From contig JAYPAP010000065.1 of NCBI GenBank assembly GCA_038123735.1, positions 1-18,527 on the forward strand: a stretch of 18,527 nucleotides of DNA. The letters are read 5' to 3'. Shown here in pieces: positions 7,115 to 14,849 of this stretch (position 1 is the first letter of the stretch; each line of letters opens with the position of its first letter). The translations under genes and the position numbers were made by a program. The notes under the pieces were generated by a model, which ran no database searches, had not been told where the DNA came from, and saw only the letters and a program-made list of their open reading frames with translations. The stretch comes from REDI01 sp038123735 (GTDB lineage Bacteria > Myxococcota_A > UBA796 > GCA-2862545).

Positions 7115-8104
7115 CTAACGAGACGGCGTCGCGTCTTCCAAATACTGATATAGCTCGCTGTCGGTACCGAGGATCAACGTAGTGTTTTTGTCGATCGTAG
7201 CCTGGTAGGTCTCCAGGCTCTTGAGGAAGCGGTACAGCTCGGGATTCTGATTGTATGCATCTGCGTAGATCTGGGTGGCCCTCGCCTCGGCCTCGCCGCG
7301 GATTTGCTCAGACTGCTTATAGGCTTCAGAGGTGATCTTTGCGAGTTCACGCTCTTTCTCACCGTTGATGCGAGCGGCCTCACCGGTGCCCTCCGAGCGG
7401 AATTGCTCCGCGATTCGTTTCCGTTCGGAGATCATGCGGTTGTAGACCTCGACCTGCACCGCATCCACGTAGTTGATCCGCTTGAATCGGAAGTCCAGGA
7501 TCTCGATACCGAGGTCGCCGGTGCGGGACTGGCTCGCCTCGAGAACCATGGCCGCGAGCTTCTCCCGCCCCACTTCGACGGAGAACTCTTGGCTCTCGGA
7601 AGTCTCGCTATCCGTTGCTGCATTGGACAGGCCACCGGTCCGCTCGTCATCGACGGCGAACTCCCGTTGTGACGTGCGTACCACCTCGATCAGGTCATGC
7701 CGAGCGATGACATTTCGGGTCTCGCCATCAAGGATATCGTCGAGTCGAGACTGCGCCCCTCGCTCGTCGCGAAGACGTTGGAAGAACTTCAGGGGGTCAG
7801 AGATACGCCACCGCGCATAGGTATCCACGAAGATGAACCGCTTATCGCGGGTGGGCAGCTGGTTACGCTCGCCGTCCCACTCGAGAAAGCGCTTGTCGAA
7901 GCGGTTGACGGTATCGACGAAGGGGCTGCGGGCATAGATCCCAGGCTCGGTAATTGGGGTTCCAACTGGTGAGCCGAAGCGGGTGATGACGACTTGCTCG
8001 CTCTCGTCGACGATGTACCAAATCTGCGGAGCGATGAAGCCCACCCCGATGACTAACAGCAGGAGGCCGAGGCCCAGTACTGTGCTGAATACACCGCGAT
8101 TCAT
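7115..8104 (-). CDS. hflC: HflC, SPFH-domain membrane protein
   Basis: HflC and HflK form a large periplasmic-side cage that encloses and modulates the FtsH protease in the inner membrane. The 329-residue product has one N-terminal membrane segment (about 4-30), then the SPFH domain beginning VDESEQVVITRFG. The stretch RFDKRFLEWDG and the later LGIEILDFRFKRINY are characteristic of HflC, and a long charged coiled coil follows (ERKRIAEQFRSEGTGEAARI onward). The C-terminus NPELYRFLKSLETYQ matches the family. Its ATG shares one base with the hflK stop (TGATG), and GGAGG within the last hflK codons serves as ribosome-binding site. No ftsH or hflX gene is in the window. Confidence 0.95.
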   Translation of the reverse strand: MNRGVFSTVLGLGLLLLVIGVGFIAPQIWYIVDESEQVVITRFGSPVGTPITEPGIYARSPFVDTVNRFDKRFLEWDGERNQLPTRDKRFIFVDTYARWRISDPLKFFQRLRDERGAQSRLDDILDGETRNVIARHDLIEVVRTSQREFAVDDERTGGLSNAATDSETSESQEFSVEVGREKLAAMVLEASQSRTGDLGIEILDFRFKRINYVDAVQVEVYNRMISERKRIAEQFRSEGTGEAARINGEKERELAKITSEAYKQSEQIRGEAEARATQIYADAYNQNPELYRFLKSLETYQATIDKNTTLILGTDSELYQYLEDATPSR

Positions 8105-9090
8105 CAGTTACCTCCTTGAAGGCGAAGGAGGGGTAGGACGCCGGAAGCTTCCTCAGACATCAAGATCTTCTTGTCAGCTTTCGGGAGCACATCTTGCATC
8201 GCCTCCAGGTACAAGCGCTCGCGCGTGACCCGAGGTGCCTTTTCGAACTCCTGGCGTAGCGCACGGAACTTAGCGACATCACCCTCAGCCTTATTGGTTC
8301 GCTCGATCGCAAAGCCGCGTGCTTGGGCGATCGCCTCTTCGGCTTGTCCGCGGGCGGCGGGAATGACCTTGTTGAACGCGGTCTTCGCTTCGTTGATTAA
8401 GCGCTCGCGTTCCTGCTGTGCTTGGTTAACTTCATCGAAGGCGGGTTTTACCGTCTCCGGTGGGGTGACGTTTTGCAGAACGACCTGCTCTACCCGGATC
8501 CCCATTTCGTACTCATCCACCTTTTCCTGAAGCATTCGCTGTGCTTCAGCCTCGATCTCCTGACGCCCGATGGTGAGCACCTCGGTCACGCTCCGGTCGC
8601 CGATGATCTGGCGCATTACCGCCTCATTGATGTCGCGGAAGGTACTCTCCACATTCCGGACTTTGAACAGGAACTTATATGGGTCTTGGACGCGATACTG
8701 GGCGATCCACTCCACCACGGCGACGTTCAGGTCTCCCGTCAGCATGAGCTTCTCGTCGTTCAGCGAGGCGCGTGAGTACTCGGTTCGCACGTTAGCGTTG
8801 ACGGTGCGAAAGCCGAATTCTTGCTTCAATTGGCGCTGGGTGGGGACGATCCACACCGATTCAAATGGCGGTGGGAACTTGAAGTTCAGGCCGGGCCCAA
8901 CCGTCCGGTTGTACTGGCCGAATTGAAGGACTACTCCCTCTTCTTCAGGTTCGATGGTGAAGATGCTCCCAAAGCCGATATAGCCCAGGAGCACGATAAC
9001 GAGGCCTCCGAGGACGACTACGGGGATCAAGCGCCCGGACCCATTCGGGGGACGCAAGTTATTGAAGTCAAGATCGATGATATTGGCCAT
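8104..9090 (-). CDS. hflK: HflK, SPFH-domain membrane protein
   Basis: This is the HflC partner in the FtsH-modulating HflKC complex. The 328-residue protein has a short cytoplasmic N-terminus, one membrane segment (about 20-42), the SPFH start IEPEEEGVVLQFG, and the HflK-type sequence VGPGLNFKFPPPFESVWIVP. It continues with LMLTGDLNVAVVEWIAQYRV and VEQVVLQNVTPPETVKPAFD, then an Ala/Glu/Arg-rich coiled coil and YLEAMQDVLPKADKKILM. It lacks the long Gly-rich N-terminal tail seen in E. coli HflK (419 residues), as in many non-enteric homologues. The ribosome-binding site before ATG 9090 is weak. The 124-base gap upstream is shared with the divergent Smr gene. Confidence 0.95.
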   Translation of the reverse strand: MANIIDLDFNNLRPPNGSGRLIPVVVLGGLVIVLLGYIGFGSIFTIEPEEEGVVLQFGQYNRTVGPGLNFKFPPPFESVWIVPTQRQLKQEFGFRTVNANVRTEYSRASLNDEKLMLTGDLNVAVVEWIAQYRVQDPYKFLFKVRNVESTFRDINEAVMRQIIGDRSVTEVLTIGRQEIEAEAQRMLQEKVDEYEMGIRVEQVVLQNVTPPETVKPAFDEVNQAQQERERLINEAKTAFNKVIPAARGQAEEAIAQARGFAIERTNKAEGDVAKFRALRQEFEKAPRVTRERLYLEAMQDVLPKADKKILMSEEASGVLPLLRLQGGN

Positions 9091-9214
9091 GCTATTCCAG
9101 GGGGTAGGGCTCGCGCGGCGTCAGCGCATCGCGAGAGGTCGTCTGCAATAATGGATCGTGCGCACCGTGCAGCCGCGTTCAAGGTGTTCCGGTAAATCGG
9201 TGAGGAGTCGTGCC

Positions 9215-9541
9215 ATGGGAAGTCGCTGGGCCGACATTGAAGACCAGCCGTGGGATCCGAGTGAGTTTGATGAGGTTGTGCCCATCGACGTCACCGGCGG
9301 GGAGCTCGACCTGCATCCCTTCCATCCCAAAGATGTGAAGACCCTGCTCCCCGACTGGATTCAGGCCTGTCGGGAGGCGGGAGTGCTCGAGGTGCGAGTG
9401 GTGCATGGAAAGGGGAAAGGGCACATGCAGCGCAGTGTGCACGCCATTTTGAAGCGCACGCCCGGCGTAGAGCGATTCACCCTGGCGGACGCGGCGCGGG
9501 GAAGCTGGGGAGCGACCCTGGCGTGGCTGCGGCCGATCTAG
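9215..9541 (+). CDS. Small Smr-domain protein
   Basis: The 108-residue cytoplasmic protein is a stand-alone Smr domain. It has the N-terminal ELDLHPFHPKDV (30-41) and the VVHGKGKG loop (62-69), followed by GSWGATLAWLRP (96-107), which is the usual GxGAT-type C-terminal strand. Smr domains, first seen at the C-terminus of MutS2, bind or nick nucleic acid, and small stand-alone forms are common in proteobacteria. The LDLH and HGKG residues proposed for catalysis are all present. ATG 9215 is chosen because GAGGAG (9202-9207) lies seven bases upstream; the in-frame GTG at 9158 would add an Arg/Ser-rich tail without a ribosome-binding site. Its stop codon overlaps that of the convergent protease gene. 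Confidence 0.85.
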   Translation: MGSRWADIEDQPWDPSEFDEVVPIDVTGGELDLHPFHPKDVKTLLPDWIQACREAGVLEVRVVHGKGKGHMQRSVHAILKRTPGVERFTLADAARGSWGATLAWLRPI

Positions 9542-11037
9542 TAGGTTCGACGCCGGCGAATGAGTCCCATGAGCGGTAGCAGGCCCAGGAGGCTCCAGGT
9601 CGGTACGGAGCCTGCGGAGGCGCAGGCGCATCCGCGGGGCGTCTCATCGACGGGTCCTACGGGATCAACTGGATCGGGATCTTCGGGCTCGGGGGCGGGG
9701 ATGAACTCGGTGGTGATGGAGTACCCAAACGTCTCTTCAAAGACGAAGGCCGTACCCCAGGTCCCGATGACGAGGTAGGCCGAGTCTGGCGCATCATCGG
9801 CGGCGAGGTCCAAGGTGTATGTGCCGCTCCGCGCATCTACGGTCACGGGCTCGATGGTCTCCCGGCCGACGAAGGGGGCGAGGACCATGCGCGCCCCAAT
9901 GGCCGCGGGCGTTGCCGCAGAACCGGCGGCATTCCCTTCGATTTGGATCACCAGTTCCCCAGGTTCATCCGGCAGGTCAATCTCCCACACGTTGGCGCCG
10001 TAGCGCTGGGGCGCGAGGCCAGGCGGAGGAAAATACGTGCCGTCCGGTTCGAGGGTGCCCACGATTCGGTCGTCGTCGCTCGGGTAGCGTGGGGCGCCCG
10101 CGTTGATGGCTTGCAGGTAAATCCCGCGGTCGCCGTATTCGCTATATTTGACGTTTGCCGCCACATGGTCGAGCCAGACTTCGTTGAAGTCGAGGCCTCG
10201 CTCAGCCAGCAGATCCTTGAGCGTGGCCACCGGAGTCGCTCGGGTGGACCGCTGCCAAACGTCGACGACAAGTTGCTCATCCGCAGCGATCTCACTCAGA
10301 TACTGAGGAAAGAGGAAGGCGCCATAGTGATGCAGCTCTCTGAGGGTGCCGCTATCTGGATAGTCGAACATCTCCAGCGATAGATGCGGCTGTAGAGCGT
10401 AGGCGATCAGGAAGTAGACGCTCGAAATATCCGGTTTGATATAGGAGGACTGGAGTGGGGCCCAGGTTGCTGTAGCCTCCCAATACCACCCAGAGGGCTT
10501 GCGATCTTCGTACTTAAAGGCGCCGGTCTGGTCCTGCAGCGCATGGTGAAACTCATGGAGTGAGGTCTTCTTTCCTTGTTCCGCACTCTGATTGAGGTAC
10601 TCCGAGTTGATAACGATGTACGGGTTGCCGTTGCGATCGCGGGTGTAGTAGCCAGCCGCGCCGCCATTTCCCGGGACCTGGTCGCCGGTATCGCTGAGGT
10701 ACACATTGAAGAAGTGGGCCTCGGTGATGGACGGTGGTTCCATTCCAAAGCCGTCTACCTGATCGTCCCACGCGGCTTCCATCGCGTCCAGAACCACGAG
10801 CGCGTCTGATGCGGTGATGCCGACCGAGGCGCCGTTCCGCCCCCAATGCACCGCGAAGTGTTCGCTAGTTCGTACGTTTGAGGCGCCGAATTGCGTGAAC
10901 AGGGTGCGCTCACCATCCGGTGGTGGTGGGAGGTGGGCGACATTGAGGGCTGGAGCGCTCTGCAAGAGGTCGAGGGTGAGGCAGGGCGCCATGTCTTGGG
11001 CGCTGGCGACACCGAGTAGGGATAAGACGAAGATCAT
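9538..11037 (-). CDS. Exported HExxH metalloprotease-like protein with MYXO-CTERM-type anchor (copy 1)
   Basis: The 499-residue protein starts with a short signal peptide (cleavage likely after ASA, residue 13). Residues 56-300 form the conserved core shared with the neighbouring copy. It contains His161-Glu162-Phe-His-His165, a zinc-binding HExxH, and a Glu187 in SGWYWEATATWAPL, 21 residues after the motif, which could be the third ligand of a gluzincin. A second, beta-rich domain (about 345-448) ends GYSITTEFIPAP. Next come a Pro/Asp/Glu linker and a tail with GCACASAGS, a hydrophobic segment and IRRRRTY, the pattern of MYXO-CTERM signals handled by a rhomboid-like or CAAX-type sorting protease. 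The peptidase family is not one I can name with certainty. No good ribosome-binding site precedes ATG 11037, which follows the other copy by 41 bases. Confidence 0.85.
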   Translation of the reverse strand: MIFVLSLLGVASAQDMAPCLTLDLLQSAPALNVAHLPPPPDGERTLFTQFGASNVRTSEHFAVHWGRNGASVGITASDALVVLDAMEAAWDDQVDGFGMEPPSITEAHFFNVYLSDTGDQVPGNGGAAGYYTRDRNGNPYIVINSEYLNQSAEQGKKTSLHEFHHALQDQTGAFKYEDRKPSGWYWEATATWAPLQSSYIKPDISSVYFLIAYALQPHLSLEMFDYPDSGTLRELHHYGAFLFPQYLSEIAADEQLVVDVWQRSTRATPVATLKDLLAERGLDFNEVWLDHVAANVKYSEYGDRGIYLQAINAGAPRYPSDDDRIVGTLEPDGTYFPPPGLAPQRYGANVWEIDLPDEPGELVIQIEGNAAGSAATPAAIGARMVLAPFVGRETIEPVTVDARSGTYTLDLAADDAPDSAYLVIGTWGTAFVFEETFGYSITTEFIPAPEPEDPDPVDPVGPVDETPRGCACASAGSVPTWSLLGLLPLMGLIRRRRTY

Positions 11038-11078
11038 AGAAGGCCCCGGTAAAGAGGGGCGTTCTTACTCCACGCCGA

Positions 11079-12662
11079 TCATCTCCGCCAGCGACGGGCC
11101 AGAAGCAACGTAGGTACAAGTAAGAACCACCCCAGACCTGGCGTGAGGCTGGAGGGTTGGCATGCACATCCGCGAACGACCGGGTATTCATCGGGTTCTT
11201 CTGGTTCTTCAGGGAGGTCGGTCTCGATGGGCTCGTCGGTCTCGACCGGTTCATCGGTCTCGACCGGTTCATCAGTATCGACCGGTTCGTCGGTATCTTC
11301 TGGTCCTTCGGGAAGTAGGATCTTGGTGGACGCGCGGTATCCGTAGGTCTCCTCGAAGATGAACGCATCGCTCCAGGTGCCTACGGCCAGGTAGACTTCA
11401 TCTGCGGGGTTGGCGGAGGCGTCGTACTCGATGCTGCCGACCCGCCCTGAGGTAGCGATGGGGATGATCTGGTCGGGCTTCCCTGCGGTGACGAGGAGGA
11501 GGCGGCCGCCGATCTTTGAGGGCGTGCCGGACGAGCCTGCGGGATCGGCCTCAAAGCGGATCTCCATCGGGTCGTCGGGGGCCACGTCGATGCGCCACAG
11601 GTTGGAACCGTAGCGTTCGGGGAGCTGGTCGGATGGCGGAAATACGGTCTCATCTAGCGGGATCGTGCCCGTGAGACCGTTATTTGGGTAGGGGAGCTGG
11701 CCATCGATGAGGCGGAGAAACTCGGCGTAGTTACCTCCGTTTGGGTACGCGCTCCAGGTGCGATTCGCCGCGATGTGGTCGAGCCACAGGGAGTCAAAGT
11801 CTTGACCGCGCGCGGTGAGGAGGGTTCGTAGGGATTCGACGGGGGTCTCGCCGGGTGCGGCTTTCCAGGCATCGACGATCAGGGTGTCATCACCGACGAC
11901 CTCGGAGAGATATCGGATAAAGACGAAGGCTCCATAATGGTGTAACTCCCTGAACTCACCGGAATCTGGATAGTCGACCATCTCCACGGAGTAGGAGGGG
12001 TTGTAGGCATAGGCGACAAGGTTGCTGATGCCTCCGAAGGTGACCGGCAAACTCCGAAGTGGGGCCCAGGTGGCAGTGGATTCGAAGAACCACCCGGAGG
12101 GGTCGCGATCGTCATACGTGTAGTTTCCGGTTTGGAACTGAACGGCATGGAAAAACTCGTGGTACGCCGTATTGATGCCGGAATCGGTCCAGGAATCGCG
12201 CACGATCTCCGAGTTCATCACGATGTAGGGCTGGCCCAAGGAATCCAGCGTGAAATACCCGGCTGCACCCAGTGAAGAAGGGGTACCGTCGCCGGTATCG
12301 CTCAAGTAGACGTTGAAGTAATAGGCGCTCGTAATCGAGGGGGCCTCGAACCCAAGCTCGCCGATGTGGGCCACCCATGCGGCCTCCATCGCGTCCAAGA
12401 CGTTTTGTGCATCCGCCCGCCCCACACCGACGCTATCGCCGCGCGAACCCCAGTGGACGGCGAAATTTTCACCAGTGATGACTTTTGACGCATCGAATTG
12501 CTCGAGAAGTTCTTTTTCACCATCTGGCGGTGGCGGTGGGGGCGGCGGCCGCTTCAGGTGCACGCCGGGTGAGGCGCGCAGCGCGGGGATGGTGGCGCAC
12601 GGATCGAGGTCCGGCGTGGCGGACGCGGATGTAGAGACCAGGAGGGCCAAAGTGAAGAGCAT
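11079..12662 (-). CDS. Exported HExxH metalloprotease-like protein with MYXO-CTERM-type anchor (copy 2)
   Basis: The 527-residue paralogue of the next gene has a signal peptide (MLFTLALLVSTSASA, cleavage after residue 15), an eight-proline run (39-46), and the same core: HWGSRGDSVGV, YYFNVYLSDTGDG, His168-Glu169-Phe-Phe-His172, and Glu194 in SGWFFESTATWAPL with the same 21-residue spacing. The beta-rich second domain is followed by a TDEPVE repeat linker, then RGCACQPSS, a hydrophobic segment and ARRWRR. Exported and probably held on the outer surface. Substrate unknown; the intact HExxH and candidate third ligand suggest an active zinc enzyme. ATG 12662 is chosen because AGGAG lies five bases upstream and it begins the signal peptide; an in-frame GTG at 12722 would put 20 Arg-rich residues in front of it. 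Confidence 0.87.
   Translation of the reverse strand: MLFTLALLVSTSASATPDLDPCATIPALRASPGVHLKRPPPPPPPPDGEKELLEQFDASKVITGENFAVHWGSRGDSVGVGRADAQNVLDAMEAAWVAHIGELGFEAPSITSAYYFNVYLSDTGDGTPSSLGAAGYFTLDSLGQPYIVMNSEIVRDSWTDSGINTAYHEFFHAVQFQTGNYTYDDRDPSGWFFESTATWAPLRSLPVTFGGISNLVAYAYNPSYSVEMVDYPDSGEFRELHHYGAFVFIRYLSEVVGDDTLIVDAWKAAPGETPVESLRTLLTARGQDFDSLWLDHIAANRTWSAYPNGGNYAEFLRLIDGQLPYPNNGLTGTIPLDETVFPPSDQLPERYGSNLWRIDVAPDDPMEIRFEADPAGSSGTPSKIGGRLLLVTAGKPDQIIPIATSGRVGSIEYDASANPADEVYLAVGTWSDAFIFEETYGYRASTKILLPEGPEDTDEPVDTDEPVETDEPVETDEPIETDLPEEPEEPDEYPVVRGCACQPSSLTPGLGWFLLVPTLLLARRWRR
11218..11307. repeat. Five 18-bp tandem units encoding the TDEPVE linker
   Basis: Units of the form TCGGTCTCGACCGGTTCA occur head to tail at 11218, 11236, 11254, 11272 and 11290. 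The second and third are identical; the outer units are diverged. The repeats are in frame and encode Thr-Asp-Glu-Pro-Val-Glu/Asp hexapeptides in the linker before the C-terminal anchor of the upstream metalloprotease-like protein. Its paralogue has a Pro/Asp linker without these repeats, so the array probably arose after duplication and may vary in copy number. Confidence 0.85.
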
Positions 12663-12785
12663 GAGTTCTCCTGGGCGAAGGATAGCAGGTCGCCGACATC
12701 GCACCGGTCTGTTCGTTGTCATGTTCTCACCCGATCGTTGCCTTCAGTATTCCGTCTTTCCAATAGGAAGAGGTAGGAGCATCGT

Positions 12786-13217
12786 ATGTCGGATCAACAA
12801 GTGCATGTCTTGTTTCTGTGTGTGGCCAATTCCGCTCGCTCGCAGATGGCGGAGGGATGGGGGCGCGAACTACTGGGCGATAAGGCTAAGATATCGTCGG
12901 CAGGGAGCTCGCCCCGAGGAGTGAATCCATACGCCGTTCGGGTGATGGCTGAGGTTGGGATCGACCTCACCGGTCATACCTCGGACGTGGTGGATGCCGT
13001 GGACCCAGCAGGGGTGAGCCACGTGGTGACACTCTGCGAAGAAGAGGTGTGCCCGGTCTTTTTAGGTGATGCTGCCCGCCTGCGCTGGCCCTTATCCGAT
13101 CCGGATCGCAAGGATCCTTCCCTCCCGGACGCGGTCTGTATGGGTCACTTCCGCGAGGCGCGGGATGCCATTCGGGCGCTCATCGAGGAGAACCGAGCGG
13201 TGCTACTTCGGCGGTAG
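12786..13217 (+). CDS. Arsenate reductase/low-molecular-weight phosphatase-like protein (ArsC type)
   Basis: The 143-residue protein begins with LFLCVANSARSQMAEGWG (9-26), the CX5R phosphate or arsenate loop with Cys12 and Arg18. The SARSQMAEG form is typical of thioredoxin-coupled arsenate reductases (S. aureus pI258 ArsC type) rather than eukaryotic-like tyrosine phosphatases. Asp105 in LSDPD is the likely general acid. Thioredoxin-coupled ArsC passes electrons through a cysteine pair after the loop; here the pair is Cys84 and Cys89 in TLCEEEVCPVF, two residues closer than in S. aureus ArsC, which has six residues between them. TAGGAG (12774-12779) precedes ATG 12786. No arsR, arsB or acr3 is adjacent, so arsenate resistance is uncertain. 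Its last 15 bases overlap the convergent GT-C gene. Confidence 0.85.
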   Translation: MSDQQVHVLFLCVANSARSQMAEGWGRELLGDKAKISSAGSSPRGVNPYAVRVMAEVGIDLTGHTSDVVDAVDPAGVSHVVTLCEEEVCPVFLGDAARLRWPLSDPDRKDPSLPDAVCMGHFREARDAIRALIEENRAVLLRR

Positions 13218-14849
13218 CGGGGCGTAGAGGGTGTATCGGCAGTTCGTGCCGCTTCGGGTGCAGCCAAATCGCTGCGCCGGTTCGTAATTGGTGGTGAGCC
13301 AGGTGTTGAGTCGGGGCATGGCTCGCAAGAGTTGCGCGCTATCTCGTCGGTCGCCAGTCACGCCATAGGTCGCGTCTTTTGCGGCAACGACCACCCACTC
13401 TGGCGGGGTCGCGGTCAGCCCGTCCATCAGTTCATCTTGGTAGTCGACGGAGTCCCAGGCGACGCGGAACGGGTAGTTGTAGAGGAAGCGGGTCACCCCT
13501 CGTCGCTGCGCCCAGACATGGATCGCGGGGTCAAATCCCCAGATGAATACCCGGTCGTCTGCGGCGGTATTGGCGGACAAGTGCTGAACGAGGTCGAGCT
13601 GATCACCGAGATTATAGTCCCGATATCGGTATTGTGAACGGGAGCGAAGGTAGTGTTCCCAGGTCATGTCGCCGGTGGCGATACGTACGCTATCGACGGC
13701 GGGGGCTCGGTATGGACCGAGGAGCATCGCGGCACCCAAGGCCAGCGTGAGCACCACCGCGCGGAGCCCCCCGAGACGGATCCAGCGGACGGACCAGTCC
13801 AGCGCCATGCCCGCGAGGATGGCGGCTGGTGCCAAGAGTGCGAGATAATGGTAGTCGAAATACTTACCTTGGCTGATCACGGCCGCTGCCGAGGACCCCC
13901 ACCATACGACGAGGGTGAGGCTGGTCAGTCCGAGATGCTCACTCTTTCGCACGCCAAGGAGTGCGGGTATGAGCGCGATGATCGGGGTGTACCACAAGAT
14001 GGCGACATCCCATTTATGACCATTGAATTGGAATGCCCGCGTGAGGCCACTCCAGACCGTGCGCGCTTTGGCCGTCTTGTCGACGTAGGACGGGATGAGG
14101 TTCGTCTGAACATCGATGAAGGCATCCCAGCCTCCAGAACTCCATAACCAACCTGCAGTACAGCCGAGTCCGGCGATCCCCCCGAGCGCGACCCACAGCA
14201 TCGCTTGCCAGGCACGCGCCCCATGGCGTGCCGCTCCGAGAGCGATGGCGCAGAGCATGGGGAGCGCGATCAAGCCAGCGGTGTACTTGAGACTGACCGC
14301 GAAGCTGGCCGCAAGACCAGCGAAAACCAGCAGGGCGATGCCGATGGATTGTCGGTGATGAAGCTGCCGAGTCCCGATGAGGACGCCCAGCATCGCCAGG
14401 GTACACGGGAGGGTCGCCCAACCATCGGTCTGCGCGATATTCCAGAAGTCAACGTTCCAGTAGAGGAGCGCCACGCTCACCCCCGAGAGCACGGCGAGGG
14501 TTCGACGGCGAAATAGAGCGCCGGCTACGCCGGTAACGGCGAGTGCGGTGAGTGCGGTCCAGCCCAGGTCGAATACTCGGATCCCCCACATGTTGATCCC
14601 AAAGAGGCTGAGGGCGAGCTCGTGGATCCAGGCGGTAGCAGGGGGTTTGAAGATGAAGATGTCGGTGTAGGGTCGCGCGCCGTCTAGGAGTGTCCACGCC
14701 GCGTAGCTGTAGTTCCCATGATCTCGTCCGAACGGGTAGTATAGGGTTGGAAGGCCGATAATGATGGCAACGCTAAGGGGGATCAGAGCGAGTAATGCTC
14801 TACCCAAAGTGGAATCGAACCGGCCTCGATCCTCTGCTTCAGGGTTCAC
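13203..14849 (-). CDS. GT-C membrane glycosyltransferase (GT39/ArnT/PMT-like)
   Basis: The 548-residue protein has a first membrane segment at about 17-38 and then the exoplasmic loop FGRDHGNYSYAAWTLLDGAR (40-59). Its Asp43 is at the position of the catalytic Asp of GT-C enzymes that use polyprenyl-phosphate sugars. About ten further hydrophobic segments follow to roughly residue 385, then a soluble C-terminal domain (about 390-548) with VFIWGFDPAIHVWAQRRG. This layout fits the GT39/ArnT/PMT_2 group. The acceptor is unknown. The start is GTG 14849, which lies inside the last 11 bases of the kinase gene, so the two are probably translationally coupled; there is no strong ribosome-binding site. 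The 3' end overlaps the convergent ArsC-like gene by 15 bases. Confidence 0.85.
   Translation of the reverse strand: MNPEAEDRGRFDSTLGRALLALIPLSVAIIIGLPTLYYPFGRDHGNYSYAAWTLLDGARPYTDIFIFKPPATAWIHELALSLFGINMWGIRVFDLGWTALTALAVTGVAGALFRRRTLAVLSGVSVALLYWNVDFWNIAQTDGWATLPCTLAMLGVLIGTRQLHHRQSIGIALLVFAGLAASFAVSLKYTAGLIALPMLCAIALGAARHGARAWQAMLWVALGGIAGLGCTAGWLWSSGGWDAFIDVQTNLIPSYVDKTAKARTVWSGLTRAFQFNGHKWDVAILWYTPIIALIPALLGVRKSEHLGLTSLTLVVWWGSSAAAVISQGKYFDYHYLALLAPAAILAGMALDWSVRWIRLGGLRAVVLTLALGAAMLLGPYRAPAVDSVRIATGDMTWEHYLRSRSQYRYRDYNLGDQLDLVQHLSANTAADDRVFIWGFDPAIHVWAQRRGVTRFLYNYPFRVAWDSVDYQDELMDGLTATPPEWVVVAAKDATYGVTGDRRDSAQLLRAMPRLNTWLTTNYEPAQRFGCTRSGTNCRYTLYAPLPPK

Noticed and set aside
11218..11307. 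CRISPR-like array
   Set aside because: The 18-bp units abut without spacers and are in frame, encoding a hexapeptide linker.
12738..12765. Sigma-70 promoter for the ArsC-like gene (TTGCCT with 17 bases to CAATAG)
   Set aside because: The -35 and spacing fit, but the -10 matches the consensus at only two positions.
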